Assembly (NCBI GenBank): GCA_035533275.1
Contig: DATLUD010000020.1
Location: 1-64,000 of the forward strand
Direction of reading: 5' to 3'
Source of the DNA: SCRA01 sp035533275
GTDB lineage: Bacteria > Vulcanimicrobiota > Vulcanimicrobiia > Vulcanimicrobiales > SCRA01
DNA length: 64,000 nt
In this document: one piece after another, positions 40,179 to 47,417 of the stretch
Layout of the letters: every line of letters starts with the position of its first letter
Position numbering within the stretch: position 1 is the stretch's first letter
The notes under the pieces: model-generated
What the model was told of the DNA's origin: nothing
What the model saw: only the letters and a program-made list of their open reading frames with translations
Database searches by the model: none
Translations under genes and position numbers: made by a program

Positions 40179-41497
40179 CGCAGCGAGATCTGCTCGGATG
40201 CGGGAGCCGCGATCCGCGGCAGGTTGTCGGGGGGCAAGATCGCGATCATCGCCGACTTGGTGGTGTGGCCGCCGTCGCGCTCAGCCTGCACGCGCACCGA
40301 CATCAGCTTGACCCACTTCTGCGTGTGCGGCACGGGAAGGGTGATCGTTCCGTTGGTCTCCGAGGTGATCTGGTCAGCCACGACGATGGGACCCACCTTC
40401 GCCAGCACCTCGACCTGCGAAGCACGCTTGGTCGCGTAACGGACGCGCACGTAACTGCCGCTGCCGGCGTGATCGGGAACCGAGAGAGCCACGACGGCGG
40501 GCGCCTGCGCGCGCTGTTCGGCCTTGCGCGCCGCGATGGCGGCGTGCCGTGCGCGCTCGGCGGCGAAGGCCGCGGCCGCGCGCTCGAAGTAGGCGGTCGC
40601 TTCGCGGCGCACGTTCACGATGGTGCGCGGAAGGACCGGATTCGGCAACGGGGAGGAGACGCTCGTCGCCGCAACCACGCGCGGATCGACGTCGAGCTTC
40701 GTTGCGGCGACAGACGCGTTTACGCCGAAGAAGGACGGAATCACGGGCAGGTGACCGCCGAGCGCCAACGCGAGCGCCAGGCCGGCCGCCATGGCAGTAC
40801 CCGCGGCAGCGGCGACCGTGCGGCCAACAGGATTCACGTCGCCCCGACGGCGCCCGCGCGAGCGGCGTTGCGCAACGCGCGCCGGCGGACCCGGCAAGAT
40901 CGACAAGCCGATTTCGGGGCGGACGTCCACCTGCAGGAGCAACGGCTCGGGGCCGCCGACGACGAGCAGGCCGAGCCGCTGGGAGCCGGTGTCGCCGCTG
41001 CCGACGTAGAGGGGCACCTCGCACGACTCACCCGGCGCCAGCTCGAAGGGACCGCTGGCGACCAGCACGTCACCGCCGAAGCCCGGCGCGACGCGAATCG
41101 AGAGCGACTCGTTGCGTGCGCCCACGTTCTCCAGACGTACCGTGCTCGTGCCGACGACCTCCGCGCGCACCTCGCGCGGCGGCTCCATCGTGACCAAGCA
41201 GACGCTGCGGTCGTGCAGCGTTCCGTCGCAGAACAACAGCCACTCGACGGCCGTCGAGCCGCGCATGCCGGGGGCCTCCCCTTCCACGCGCCGAATGCGC
41301 CCCTCGAAACGCGCCGTGCTGCGCGCCTCGATGAATCCGAGCGCCGGTTCGAACTCCACGTCGGCAAACGCTTCGAGCCCGGAGGGAGCGATGAAGCACA
41401 CGGCGTCTTCGTCGCTTTCATTGTGAACCAGGAGGCTCAGCCTGAGCGTCTCCATGGCCGGCAATTCTAGGGTCGTCGGTGCTCCGAGGAATTGCAT
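40175..41497 (-). CDS. Hypothetical protein with beta-sandwich repeats and one membrane segment
   Basis: This 440-residue protein is of unknown family. The first 225 residues look like two similar beta-sandwich modules. Each has a pattern such as LRLSLLVHNESDEDAVCF..RFEGRI or STVRLENVGARNESLSIRV..CEVPLYVG, recalling Ig-like or MSP-type folds. An Arg-rich basic stretch (RRSRGRRRG) precedes a single hydrophobic segment (AAAAGTAMAAGLALALALGG). An Ala/Arg-rich coiled segment (AAAFAAERARHAAIAARKAEQ) and a C-terminal beta domain follow. The layout suggests an inner-membrane protein with domains on both sides. ATG 41497 is the best start but has a poor ribosome site. It leads the hydrolase-argB group. 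Confidence 0.6.
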   Translation of the reverse strand: MQFLGAPTTLELPAMETLRLSLLVHNESDEDAVCFIAPSGLEAFADVEFEPALGFIEARSTARFEGRIRRVEGEAPGMRGSTAVEWLLFCDGTLHDRSVCLVTMEPPREVRAEVVGTSTVRLENVGARNESLSIRVAPGFGGDVLVASGPFELAPGESCEVPLYVGSGDTGSQRLGLLVVGGPEPLLLQVDVRPEIGLSILPGPPARVAQRRSRGRRRGDVNPVGRTVAAAAGTAMAAGLALALALGGHLPVIPSFFGVNASVAATKLDVDPRVVAATSVSSPLPNPVLPRTIVNVRREATAYFERAAAAFAAERARHAAIAARKAEQRAQAPAVVALSVPDHAGSGSYVRVRYATKRASQVEVLAKVGPIVVADQITSETNGTITLPVPHTQKWVKLMSVRVQAERDGGHTTKSAMIAILPPDNLPRIAAPASEQISLR

Positions 41498-41560
41498 CGT
41501 GTCGTCGAGGTCTCTTCTGCCCCCGCTTGCGTGGGCGCTCACCGTTTCTCTAGGTCGCGG

Positions 41561-42067
41561 CTAAAGCCCGTTCCAGGCCGTGAACGGCACAGGCTTTGGG
41601 AAGGGCGGCCCCACCTCAATCACTATATCGGTATGTTCCGCCAATCCGATAGCAGCGGCGTCACCATGCCACCGCTTGCCATCCAGAAAGGCGCGTACTT
41701 GCTCCCCTGGTTGGAGCCGGTGCCCGGCCACGTCGCTCGCCGTCAGCGGCTTGCCCCAGACGGCGAAGAACTCCCCGAGGGTGAAGGGGCGCCGCACGGG
41801 GGACTCGATGTGGATGATGCCGTTGCTCGTGTGCGTGTGGAGCCAGTAGATGCACGGCGTGACCGCGGGGCGGCCGACGTCGTTGGGAATCAGGACCGCC
41901 CGGCCGTCGATGAGGATCGTCAGATGGGCATGCACGTGCTCCACCTGGCCCTCGGAGGCTTGGCACGGAATCCCGTCCACCGTCGAGCCGTCGGGCGGCT
42001 GCGTGACCACCGGTGCCGGAGCCGCGCCCCACAGGGCGACCAGCGCCAGGGCCAAAGCGATGCGCAT
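41561..42067 (-). CDS. Exported His-rich protein of unknown function
   Basis: This 168-residue protein has a signal peptide (RIALALALVALWGAAPA). Its mature domain has two histidine clusters, VEHVHAHLTILIDG and YWLHTHTSNGIIHIESP, that could bind a metal. A later PFTLGEFFAVWGKPL is also conserved in similar proteins that I recall from actinobacteria and related phyla, none with a known role. There are two cysteines, near 40 and 75. ATG 42067 was chosen because GGAGGT lies 6 bases upstream; ATG 42073 is too close to it. It diverges from the aldehyde dehydrogenase across 98 bases. Confidence 0.7.
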   Translation of the reverse strand: MRIALALALVALWGAAPAPVVTQPPDGSTVDGIPCQASEGQVEHVHAHLTILIDGRAVLIPNDVGRPAVTPCIYWLHTHTSNGIIHIESPVRRPFTLGEFFAVWGKPLTASDVAGHRLQPGEQVRAFLDGKRWHGDAAAIGLAEHTDIVIEVGPPFPKPVPFTAWNGL

Positions 42068-42165
42068 CCTCATACCTCCAGCAACGCGCAGGGCCCTCGG
42101 GGGGTTCCTCGCATGGCCCCGCGTCCTGCGAAGGAATCCCTTCGTCCCTGCGACCAGTACGGCCC

Positions 42166-43557
42166 ATGGAGATCGTCGACCGAGCCCGTGCCGCCTGGCC
42201 CCACTTCGCCGCCCGGCCGCTGTGGGTGCGCGCCCGCATCCTGCGCGACCTTCGCCGCGCCGTCCTGACGCGGGGAGACGAGATCGCACGTACCGTCTCC
42301 GAGGAGACCGGGAAGCCCGAGATCGAGGCCTTCATGCACGAGGTCTTGGTCGTGGCCGCGCTCTTGCGCTACTACCAGCGCATCATGCCGCGGGTGCTGC
42401 GCCCGCGCGGGGTCTCGTCCGGCCTGCTGGTGCACAAGCGCGCGCGCGTCACCCGTGAGCCCATGGGCGTGGCGGCCGTCATCTCGCCGTGGAACTACCC
42501 GTTCTCTCTCGTCGGCATCCCGGCGGTCTGCGCCCTGGCCGCCGGCAACGCCGTGGTCGTCAAGGCCTCCGAAATCACGCCGCGTTCCGGCGGTCTCTTC
42601 GTCGAGATCGCGCGCTCGGTGCTGCGCGAGGTCGGGTGTGAGGATGCCGTGCAGGTCCTCGAGGGCGGAGGCGATGCCGGAGCGGCTCTGGTCGACGCGC
42701 CTCCCGACGTCATCGCCTTCATCGGCAGCGAACGCACCGGCAAGCGCATCATGGCGGCCGCGGCGCAGCATCTCACGCCCTGCATCTTGGAGCTCGGCGC
42801 CAACGACGCGGCCATCGTCTGCGCCGATGCCGATCTCCCGCGCGCGGCCCGCGGGATCGTCTGGGGAGCATTCAGCAACTGCGGCCAAGCCTGCGTGAGC
42901 ATCGAGCGGGTCTTCGTGGAGCGCGCGGTCTACGAGCGCTTCTGCGCGCTTGTCGTCGACGAGACGCGCGCCCTGCGCCGCGCGATCCCCCCCGACGAAC
43001 GCGCCGACGTGGGACGCATGACGTTCGCGCCGCAGGCGGAGATCGCGCGCGCCGCCATCGCCGACGCCGTCAGCGGGGGGGCGCGGCTCCTCACGGGAGG
43101 CGGAGGCGAGGGACTCGCCGTGGAGCCGACGGTGCTCGCCGACGTCCCGCTCGACGCGCGGCTCCACCGGGATGAGACCTTCGGTCCCCTGCTCCCGATC
43201 GTTCCCGTCGAGCGGGCCGAGGAGGCCGTCTCCCTCGCCAATCGCAGCCCGTACGGCCTCAACGCCACGGTCTGGACGCGCGACCTGCGGCGCGCGCGCC
43301 GGCTCGCGCGCGATCTCCAGAGCGGATCGGTGACCCTCGACGACGCGCTCGTCAACTTCTCGGTGCCGGCCTTGCCCTACGGGGGCGTCAAACGCTCCGG
43401 CTACGGACGGTTGATGGGGGAAGACGGACTGCTCGCCTTCACCCGCACGAAGTCGATCCTCGAGCCGCGAATCCGGCTCCCCCGCGAGCCCGCGTGGTTT
43501 CCGTACGCCGGACGCGGACCCCTGATGAGAGGCCTGCTGCGACGCTTGCTGTGGTAA
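42166..43557 (+). CDS. Aldehyde dehydrogenase family protein
   Basis: This 463-residue NAD(P)-dependent aldehyde dehydrogenase has SPWNYPFSL, the nucleotide segment IGSERTGKRIM, the general base in LELGAND and the nucleophile in NCGQACVSIERV. DETFGPLLPI and LPYGGVKRSGYGR follow. It ends with a basic tail (PLMRGLLRRLLW) that may be amphipathic. The sequence is nearest in style to succinate-semialdehyde or broad aldehyde dehydrogenases, but the substrate is not readable. ATG 42166 has no good ribosome site. It stands alone on its strand. Confidence 0.85.
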   Translation: MEIVDRARAAWPHFAARPLWVRARILRDLRRAVLTRGDEIARTVSEETGKPEIEAFMHEVLVVAALLRYYQRIMPRVLRPRGVSSGLLVHKRARVTREPMGVAAVISPWNYPFSLVGIPAVCALAAGNAVVVKASEITPRSGGLFVEIARSVLREVGCEDAVQVLEGGGDAGAALVDAPPDVIAFIGSERTGKRIMAAAAQHLTPCILELGANDAAIVCADADLPRAARGIVWGAFSNCGQACVSIERVFVERAVYERFCALVVDETRALRRAIPPDERADVGRMTFAPQAEIARAAIADAVSGGARLLTGGGGEGLAVEPTVLADVPLDARLHRDETFGPLLPIVPVERAEEAVSLANRSPYGLNATVWTRDLRRARRLARDLQSGSVTLDDALVNFSVPALPYGGVKRSGYGRLMGEDGLLAFTRTKSILEPRIRLPREPAWFPYAGRGPLMRGLLRRLLW

Positions 43558-43571
43558 CACGGTGGATGCTG

Positions 43572-43611
43572 TGTGAATAAGCAAAAATTCTTGTGGATTG
43601 ACTGTGGAATG
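43572..43611. promoter_or_regulatory. Cluster of DnaA-box-like sequences
   Basis: TGTGAATAA at 43572-43580 is a perfect TTATNCACA box on the minus strand. TGTGGATTG (43592-43600) and TGTGGAATG (43603-43611) match the TGTGGATAA form at 7 of 9 and 6 of 9 positions. They lie in a locally A/T-rich stretch just before the promoter of the structured RNA. There is no dnaA or dnaN nearby, so this is not evidently oriC. Confidence 0.4.
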
Positions 43612-43624
43612 GTCATTCGGCCCC

Positions 43625-43653
43625 TTGCGAGGGGTATGCGCGCGTGCTACGAT
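43625..43653 (+). promoter_or_regulatory. Sigma70-type promoter of the structured RNA
   Basis: TTGCGA at 43625-43630 and TACGAT at 43648-43653 are separated by exactly 17 bases. A transcript would begin near 43659-43661, at the base of the first hairpin. It is one of the clearest promoters in the window. Confidence 0.65.
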
Positions 43654-43658
43654 TTTCC

Positions 43659-43868
43659 CACCTCGGTAATGCGAGGTGGCACTCAGACGGTATGAGGAGC
43701 CGAGACCGAAGGCGATGACGGTGGAAGCCTCGAAAGGGCTTCACTTGAGCCTCGGACTCGAAACGAGCAGCTCACGCGCACGTCAGCTTGGATTCACTCC
43801 GAGCAGGCGACGAGCAGCTCGAAGATACCGTCGCAAGAGCGGGGCTCACGCCCCGCTCTTTGCCTTTC
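43659..43868 (+). ncRNA. Unassigned structured non-coding RNA
   Basis: This is a transcript of about 210 bases with its own promoter and terminator and no reading frame of note. It begins with a hairpin CACCTCG-GTAATG-CGAGGTG (43659-43678). Stem GACGGTAT (43686-43693) / ATACCGTC (43825-43832) then closes a multi-branch domain. Inside are GAGC/GCTC (43697-43700 / 43817-43820), TGACG/CGTCA (43716 / 43781), hairpin GTGGAAGCC..GGCTTCAC (43721-43744), hairpin TGAGC..GCTCA (43746-43774) and hairpin GCTTGGA-TTCAC-TCCGAGC (43786-43804). I do not see the marks of tmRNA, RNase P or SRP RNA. A 6S-like role is possible by size. It cannot be a leader riboswitch, since the next gene is on the other strand. 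Confidence 0.65.
43833..43863 (+). terminator. Intrinsic terminator of the structured RNA
   Basis: GCAAGAGCGGGGC pairs with GCCCCGCTCTTTGC across a TCAC loop, with one bulged T. CTTTCTCTC follows on the plus strand. It sits 8 bases from the convergent stop codon at 43871 and may serve both directions. Confidence 0.75.
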
Positions 43869-43870
43869 TC

Positions 43871-44029
43871 TCACGTTCCGGCAACGTGGTAGCCGTCGCA
43901 GCCGAGACACTCGACCACGAGGCGACACCGCCCGTCGATCTCCGCAAGCCCCTCGGCATAGAGCGCGGCTTCCCAGAGATCGTCGAAGCTCTGGCGCCCG
44001 CAACGGCGCAGCGTGGTCACGTATGGCAT
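43871..44029 (-). CDS. Small cysteine-rich protein (52 residues)
   Basis: A short frame starts at ATG 44029, with a very strong GGAGGAGGAACAGCG ahead of it, and ends with TGA at 43871-43873. The product opens MPYVTTLRRCGRQSFDDLWE and ends GRCRLVVECLGCDGYHVAGT. It has four cysteines and a late histidine, in a CxxxxxxCxxC arrangement plus an early Cys, which would suit a zinc site. There is no signal peptide. I do not recognise the family. It ends against the terminator of the structured RNA. Confidence 0.6.
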   Translation of the reverse strand: MPYVTTLRRCGRQSFDDLWEAALYAEGLAEIDGRCRLVVECLGCDGYHVAGT

Positions 44030-44071
44030 CGCTGTTCCTCCTCCGGGCATCAGCGTAGCCGCACGGTGTGC

Positions 44072-45043
44072 CTACTGGCTGGCACTCCCGTAGTGCGCCG
44101 CGACGGCCGCGGCGACGCGCCCGATGCGTCTCCTCGCTTCCGGCGGGGCGAGGATCTCGGCCTCTTCCCCCCACCCCATCACCCAGCGCACCAACTCGTC
44201 GAGCGAGGCGACGCGGTAGGTGATCTCGCATCCTCCGTCCTCCCGGTCCGCGACGCGACGCTCGCGCACGATGCGCGCCTGCTTCGCGGCCTTGGCGACG
44301 GTCGGCGCGAAGCGCACCGTCACGTCGATGGGCTCGCCCTCGTGCAGGACTCCGGCGATCGAGGCGCCCGCGAAGGCTTCAAGGTCGAAGTCCGGCGGTT
44401 TGGCAAAGACGCGCGGCTCCATCGCCGCCTGGGTGATGGAGTCGATGGCGAAGGTCCGCATGGCGCGGCGGTTCGCGTCGAACGCCACGAGGTAGACGCG
44501 CCCCAGCGAGATCACGAAGCCGTAGGGCTCGACGAGGCGCTCCGTGGTCTTGGCGCGCTTGTCGGTGTAGCGGAAGCGCACGCGCCGCGACGCGCGCTCG
44601 GCATCCTGAAGCGTTGCCAGCGTGGCTTTGCCCTCGTCGCCCAGATCCACCTCGGCGATGCGCACGCTCACGGGTGGGGCGTGACGCCCGTTATCCCCCG
44701 CGAGCCGCTCCAGCAGCCCCTCGACCTCGCCGACGAAAGCCCCGCCGAGCGCCGCCCCGACGCGACCGAGCGCGACCAGCCCCAACAGCTCCCGGGGGCG
44801 CAAGCGCAACGCCTTGAGGCTGTAGCCATCGGGAAAACGGTAGCGCCCTCGCTCCCGATCGTAGTACCAGGGAAAGCCGGCGGACTGCAGCTCTTGCAGA
44901 TAGCGGCGCACCGTCCGGGTCCCCGGAGGCTGCCGCTCGTCGACGCTCGCGCGGAGCCCCTCGAAGTCGTGCGTCCCCTCGTCGATCGCGTTGAGCAGGC
45001 GCACCAGCGCGACGATCTTGGGCTCTTCGTACCGCTGCTCCAC
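44072..45043 (-). CDS. WYL-domain transcriptional regulator
   Basis: This 323-residue protein has an N-terminal helix-turn-helix (IVALVRLLNAIDEG, RTVRRYLQELQSAGFPWYYD) and a central WYL domain. The latter shows as ERASRRVRFRYTDKRAKTTE, RLVEPYGFVISLGRVYLVAF and FAIDSITQA. A C-terminal WCX-like extension ends in MGWGEEAEILAPPEARRRIG. WYL proteins sense ligands, often nucleic acids or nucleotides, and control stress, defence or metabolic genes. GTG 45043 is the best start, since upstream read-through lies inside the transglycosylase. It may regulate the importer group that follows in the same orientation. Confidence 0.85.
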   Translation of the reverse strand: MEQRYEEPKIVALVRLLNAIDEGTHDFEGLRASVDERQPPGTRTVRRYLQELQSAGFPWYYDRERGRYRFPDGYSLKALRLRPRELLGLVALGRVGAALGGAFVGEVEGLLERLAGDNGRHAPPVSVRIAEVDLGDEGKATLATLQDAERASRRVRFRYTDKRAKTTERLVEPYGFVISLGRVYLVAFDANRRAMRTFAIDSITQAAMEPRVFAKPPDFDLEAFAGASIAGVLHEGEPIDVTVRFAPTVAKAAKQARIVRERRVADREDGGCEITYRVASLDELVRWVMGWGEEAEILAPPEARRRIGRVAAAVAAHYGSASQ

Positions 45044-45057
45044 GGCGGCCTGATTCG

Positions 45058-45765
45058 CTACCGGCGCTGGGCGCCCCCGGCGCCTTGGGCATCGCTCACC
45101 AGCCTCCCCCACCGGTAGAGGACGAGCCGAACGTACGCCTGGGTCTCCGGGTACGGCGGAATCCCGTGATAGGCGTCGACGGCTCCCGGGCCCGCATTGT
45201 ACGCGGCGGCGGCGAGCACGACGGGATCGTCGTGGCGGCGATAGCGGCGCAGCAGCATGGAGAGGTAATCCGCGGCCCCCGCCAGGTTCGCTCGCGGATC
45301 GAAGGGGTGATCGACGCCGAGCCACGTGGCCGTGCCGATAGTCAGCTGGCCCAGTCCGATCGCTCCGGCTGCCGAGAGCGCATGCGGCGAGAAGGCCGAC
45401 TCCTGGAGCACGAGCGCGGCCAGGAAGTCGACCGGCAGGTTCCGCGCGCGAGCCACGCTCCGGGTCTCGAGCGCCAGCGCCAGCGCGCGGACCGGCTCGA
45501 CGCGGTGGTTTGCCTGGAGGATCGAGCGCGTCAGGGCGAGCTCGGGTCCGCGGGGCGCGTCCAGGAGCAGGCGCAGGCCCAGCGGAGCCTCGATGGCGAC
45601 CGTGCGCGCGCCGTCGCTGGGAATCAGGTCGCCCAGCGCGTCGAGGGAGACCACCGGTTGCGGCGGCTCCACCCGCGGAACGGGCAGCGAGCAGGTGACC
45701 AGCATCGCCCCCGCCGCCAACGCCGCCAGCGCGGCCGCGGCCCAACGTGCCGCCCGCCGGATCAC
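45058..45765 (-). CDS. Lytic transglycosylase (SLT domain), probable lipoprotein
   Basis: This 235-residue exported protein has an N-terminal hydrophobic segment ending in AMLVTC, a possible lipobox with the cysteine near residue 25. The SLT domain follows near 110-220. The catalytic glutamate is in ALVLQESAFSPHALSAAGA, then IGLGQLTIGTATWLG and VLAAAAYNAGPGAV. Such enzymes cut peptidoglycan glycan chains. GTG 45765 overlaps the ABC permease stop by 4 bases (GTGA), so it is translated with an importer, an unusual pairing. Confidence 0.87.
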   Translation of the reverse strand: MIRRAARWAAAALAALAAGAMLVTCSLPVPRVEPPQPVVSLDALGDLIPSDGARTVAIEAPLGLRLLLDAPRGPELALTRSILQANHRVEPVRALALALETRSVARARNLPVDFLAALVLQESAFSPHALSAAGAIGLGQLTIGTATWLGVDHPFDPRANLAGAADYLSMLLRRYRRHDDPVVLAAAAYNAGPGAVDAYHGIPPYPETQAYVRLVLYRWGRLVSDAQGAGGAQRR

Positions 45766-46556
45766 CGGTGCACCCAGGGCAATGCGATGCGCTCGATCTC
45801 CTCGAGACCGATGGTGAGGAGGTAGCCCAGGATTGCGATCGCCACGAGCCCCACGTACATCTGCTCGACTTGGAGCGTCTGCCAGCCGTTCCAGATCAGG
45901 TAACCCAGGCCGTCTTTCGCGGCCAGGAACTCCGCCGCCACCACCAGGACCAGGGCGATCCCCAGGCTCACCCTCGCCCCCGTGAGCACGGAGGGCAGCG
46001 CGCCGGGCAAGAGCACGCGCCGAACGTAGCCCAAGCCGCGCAGACCGTAGGCCCGCGCCACGTCGAGGTAGATGCGGTCGATCTGCAGCACCCCGGCGCT
46101 CGCGTTGATGGCCATGATGAAGAAGACGCCGATGGCCACGATCACGATCTTTGAGACGTCGCCGAGCCCGAAGATCAGGATGATCAGCGGGAGGATCGCG
46201 ATCTTCGGGATGGGGTAGAGCGCCGCGATGAGCGGGCTCACGGCCGCGCGCACCCAGCGCGAGAGGCCCATCGCCAGGCCCAACGCCACGCCCGGAACGG
46301 CGCCCGCGAGAAAGCCGAGGAAGAGCCGCGCCAGCGTGACGCGCAGATCCGTCCACAGCTCCCCGCCGGCGGCCAAGGCCACGGCCGCGCGCCCCACCGC
46401 GGTGGGTGCGGGAAAGAAGCGGGCGTCCAGCACGTGTGCCCGCACCGCCCACTCCCAAACCGCCAGCAGCACGATCGGCGAGAGAAAGCGCAACGCGCGC
46501 TCGGCGGCGCGCAGCCGCCGCGAGCGGCGCACCTGGAGCTCCCAGGCTCCGCTCAC
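45762..46556 (-). CDS. NitT/TauT-type ABC transporter permease
   Basis: This 264-residue permease has about six membrane segments. The binding-protein-dependent transport motif is VARAYGLRGLGYVRRVLLPGALPSVLTG. LRFLSPIVLLAVWEWAVR at the start and AAEFLAAKDGLGYLIWNGW later are typical of the nitrate/taurine/aliphatic-sulphonate group (SsuC, TauC). GTG 46556 overlaps the ATPase stop by 4 bases. The substrate is not deducible. Confidence 0.9.
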   Translation of the reverse strand: MSGAWELQVRRSRRLRAAERALRFLSPIVLLAVWEWAVRAHVLDARFFPAPTAVGRAAVALAAGGELWTDLRVTLARLFLGFLAGAVPGVALGLAMGLSRWVRAAVSPLIAALYPIPKIAILPLIILIFGLGDVSKIVIVAIGVFFIMAINASAGVLQIDRIYLDVARAYGLRGLGYVRRVLLPGALPSVLTGARVSLGIALVLVVAAEFLAAKDGLGYLIWNGWQTLQVEQMYVGLVAIAILGYLLTIGLEEIERIALPWVHR

Positions 46557-47308
46557 TCCGCCATCCCCTCGCGCAGCAGCGCCCAGACGCGCACCACCAG
46601 CCGTCCGAACTCGGGATCCCCGCGCAGCGCCACCACGTCGCGCGGACGCGGGAACGGCACGTCGACGCGCGCGTGGATGCGCCCCGGGCGCGCCGACATC
46701 ACGTAGACGCAATCGGCCAACGCCACCGACTCCTCGATGCCGTGCGTGATGAAGACGACGGTCTTGCGCGTCTGCTCCCAGATGCGCAGCAGCTCGGCGT
46801 GCAAGCCCACCTTGGTCTGCTCGTCGAGGGCGGCGAACGGCTCGTCCATCAGCAGCACGCTGCGTTCCGAGGCGAACGCGCGCGCGATGGAGACGCGCTG
46901 CTTCATGCCGCCGGAGAGCTGGTGCGGGTAGGCGTCGGCGAAGCTGCGCAAGCCCACCAAATCGAGCTGGCGATCCACGTTCGCCCGCGCGGTCGCGCGG
47001 TCGAGCTTGCGCCGGTGGAGGCCGACGGCGACGTTCTCGCGCACCCGCATCCACGGATAGATCGACTGCTCCTGGAAGACCATGGCCATGTCATCGCGGC
47101 GCCCCTGCGCGGCGCCCAGCCGCACGCACCCGGAGGTCGGCTCTTCGAGGCCCGCCAAGATGCGCAGCAGGGTCGTCTTGCCGCAGCCGCTGGGGCCCAC
47201 CACGGCGGTGAACTCTCCCGCGGGGATATCGAGGGAGACCCCGTCCAGGGCCGTGGTTCCGTCCTCGAAGCGTTTGGTGACCGCGTCGACGCTGATGCGT
47301 TGTTCCAT
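46553..47308 (-). CDS. NitT/TauT-type ABC transporter ATPase
   Basis: This 251-residue ATPase has Walker A GPSGCGKTTLL, the Q-loop MVFQEQSIYPWMRV and the signature QLSGGMKQRVSIARAF. Walker B is SVLLMDEPFAALDEQ, with the switch in ITHGIEES. These are the forms seen in SsuB and TauB. ATG 47308 starts at the usual point. It is divergent from the binding-protein gene across a 109-base gap, so the importer is controlled from a shared region. Confidence 0.92.
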   Translation of the reverse strand: MEQRISVDAVTKRFEDGTTALDGVSLDIPAGEFTAVVGPSGCGKTTLLRILAGLEEPTSGCVRLGAAQGRRDDMAMVFQEQSIYPWMRVRENVAVGLHRRKLDRATARANVDRQLDLVGLRSFADAYPHQLSGGMKQRVSIARAFASERSVLLMDEPFAALDEQTKVGLHAELLRIWEQTRKTVVFITHGIEESVALADCVYVMSARPGRIHARVDVPFPRPRDVVALRGDPEFGRLVVRVWALLREGMAE

Positions 47309-47417
47309 GGGCTGCGGCCTCGCGGTTCTGCGGAAGCGGCGCGCGCTCCCGTCGCGCCGGCAGGGTTCCAGGCGGAGCGAGCCGGATTTGATCTCCCCAG
47401 AAGAAAGGAGTCTCCGG

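Noticed and set aside
43560..43660. A replication origin at the DnaA-like boxes
   Set aside because: There are only three boxes, two of them weak. No dnaA, dnaN, parAB or unwinding element is nearby.
43659..43868. A riboswitch or T-box in this structured region
   Set aside because: The next gene downstream lies on the opposite strand and a terminator separates them, so there is no gene for it to control in cis.
44072..45745. A 557-codon reading of the WYL regulator extending through the transglycosylase
   Set aside because: The extra N-terminus is the transglycosylase gene out of frame. The helix-turn-helix begins just after GTG 45043.
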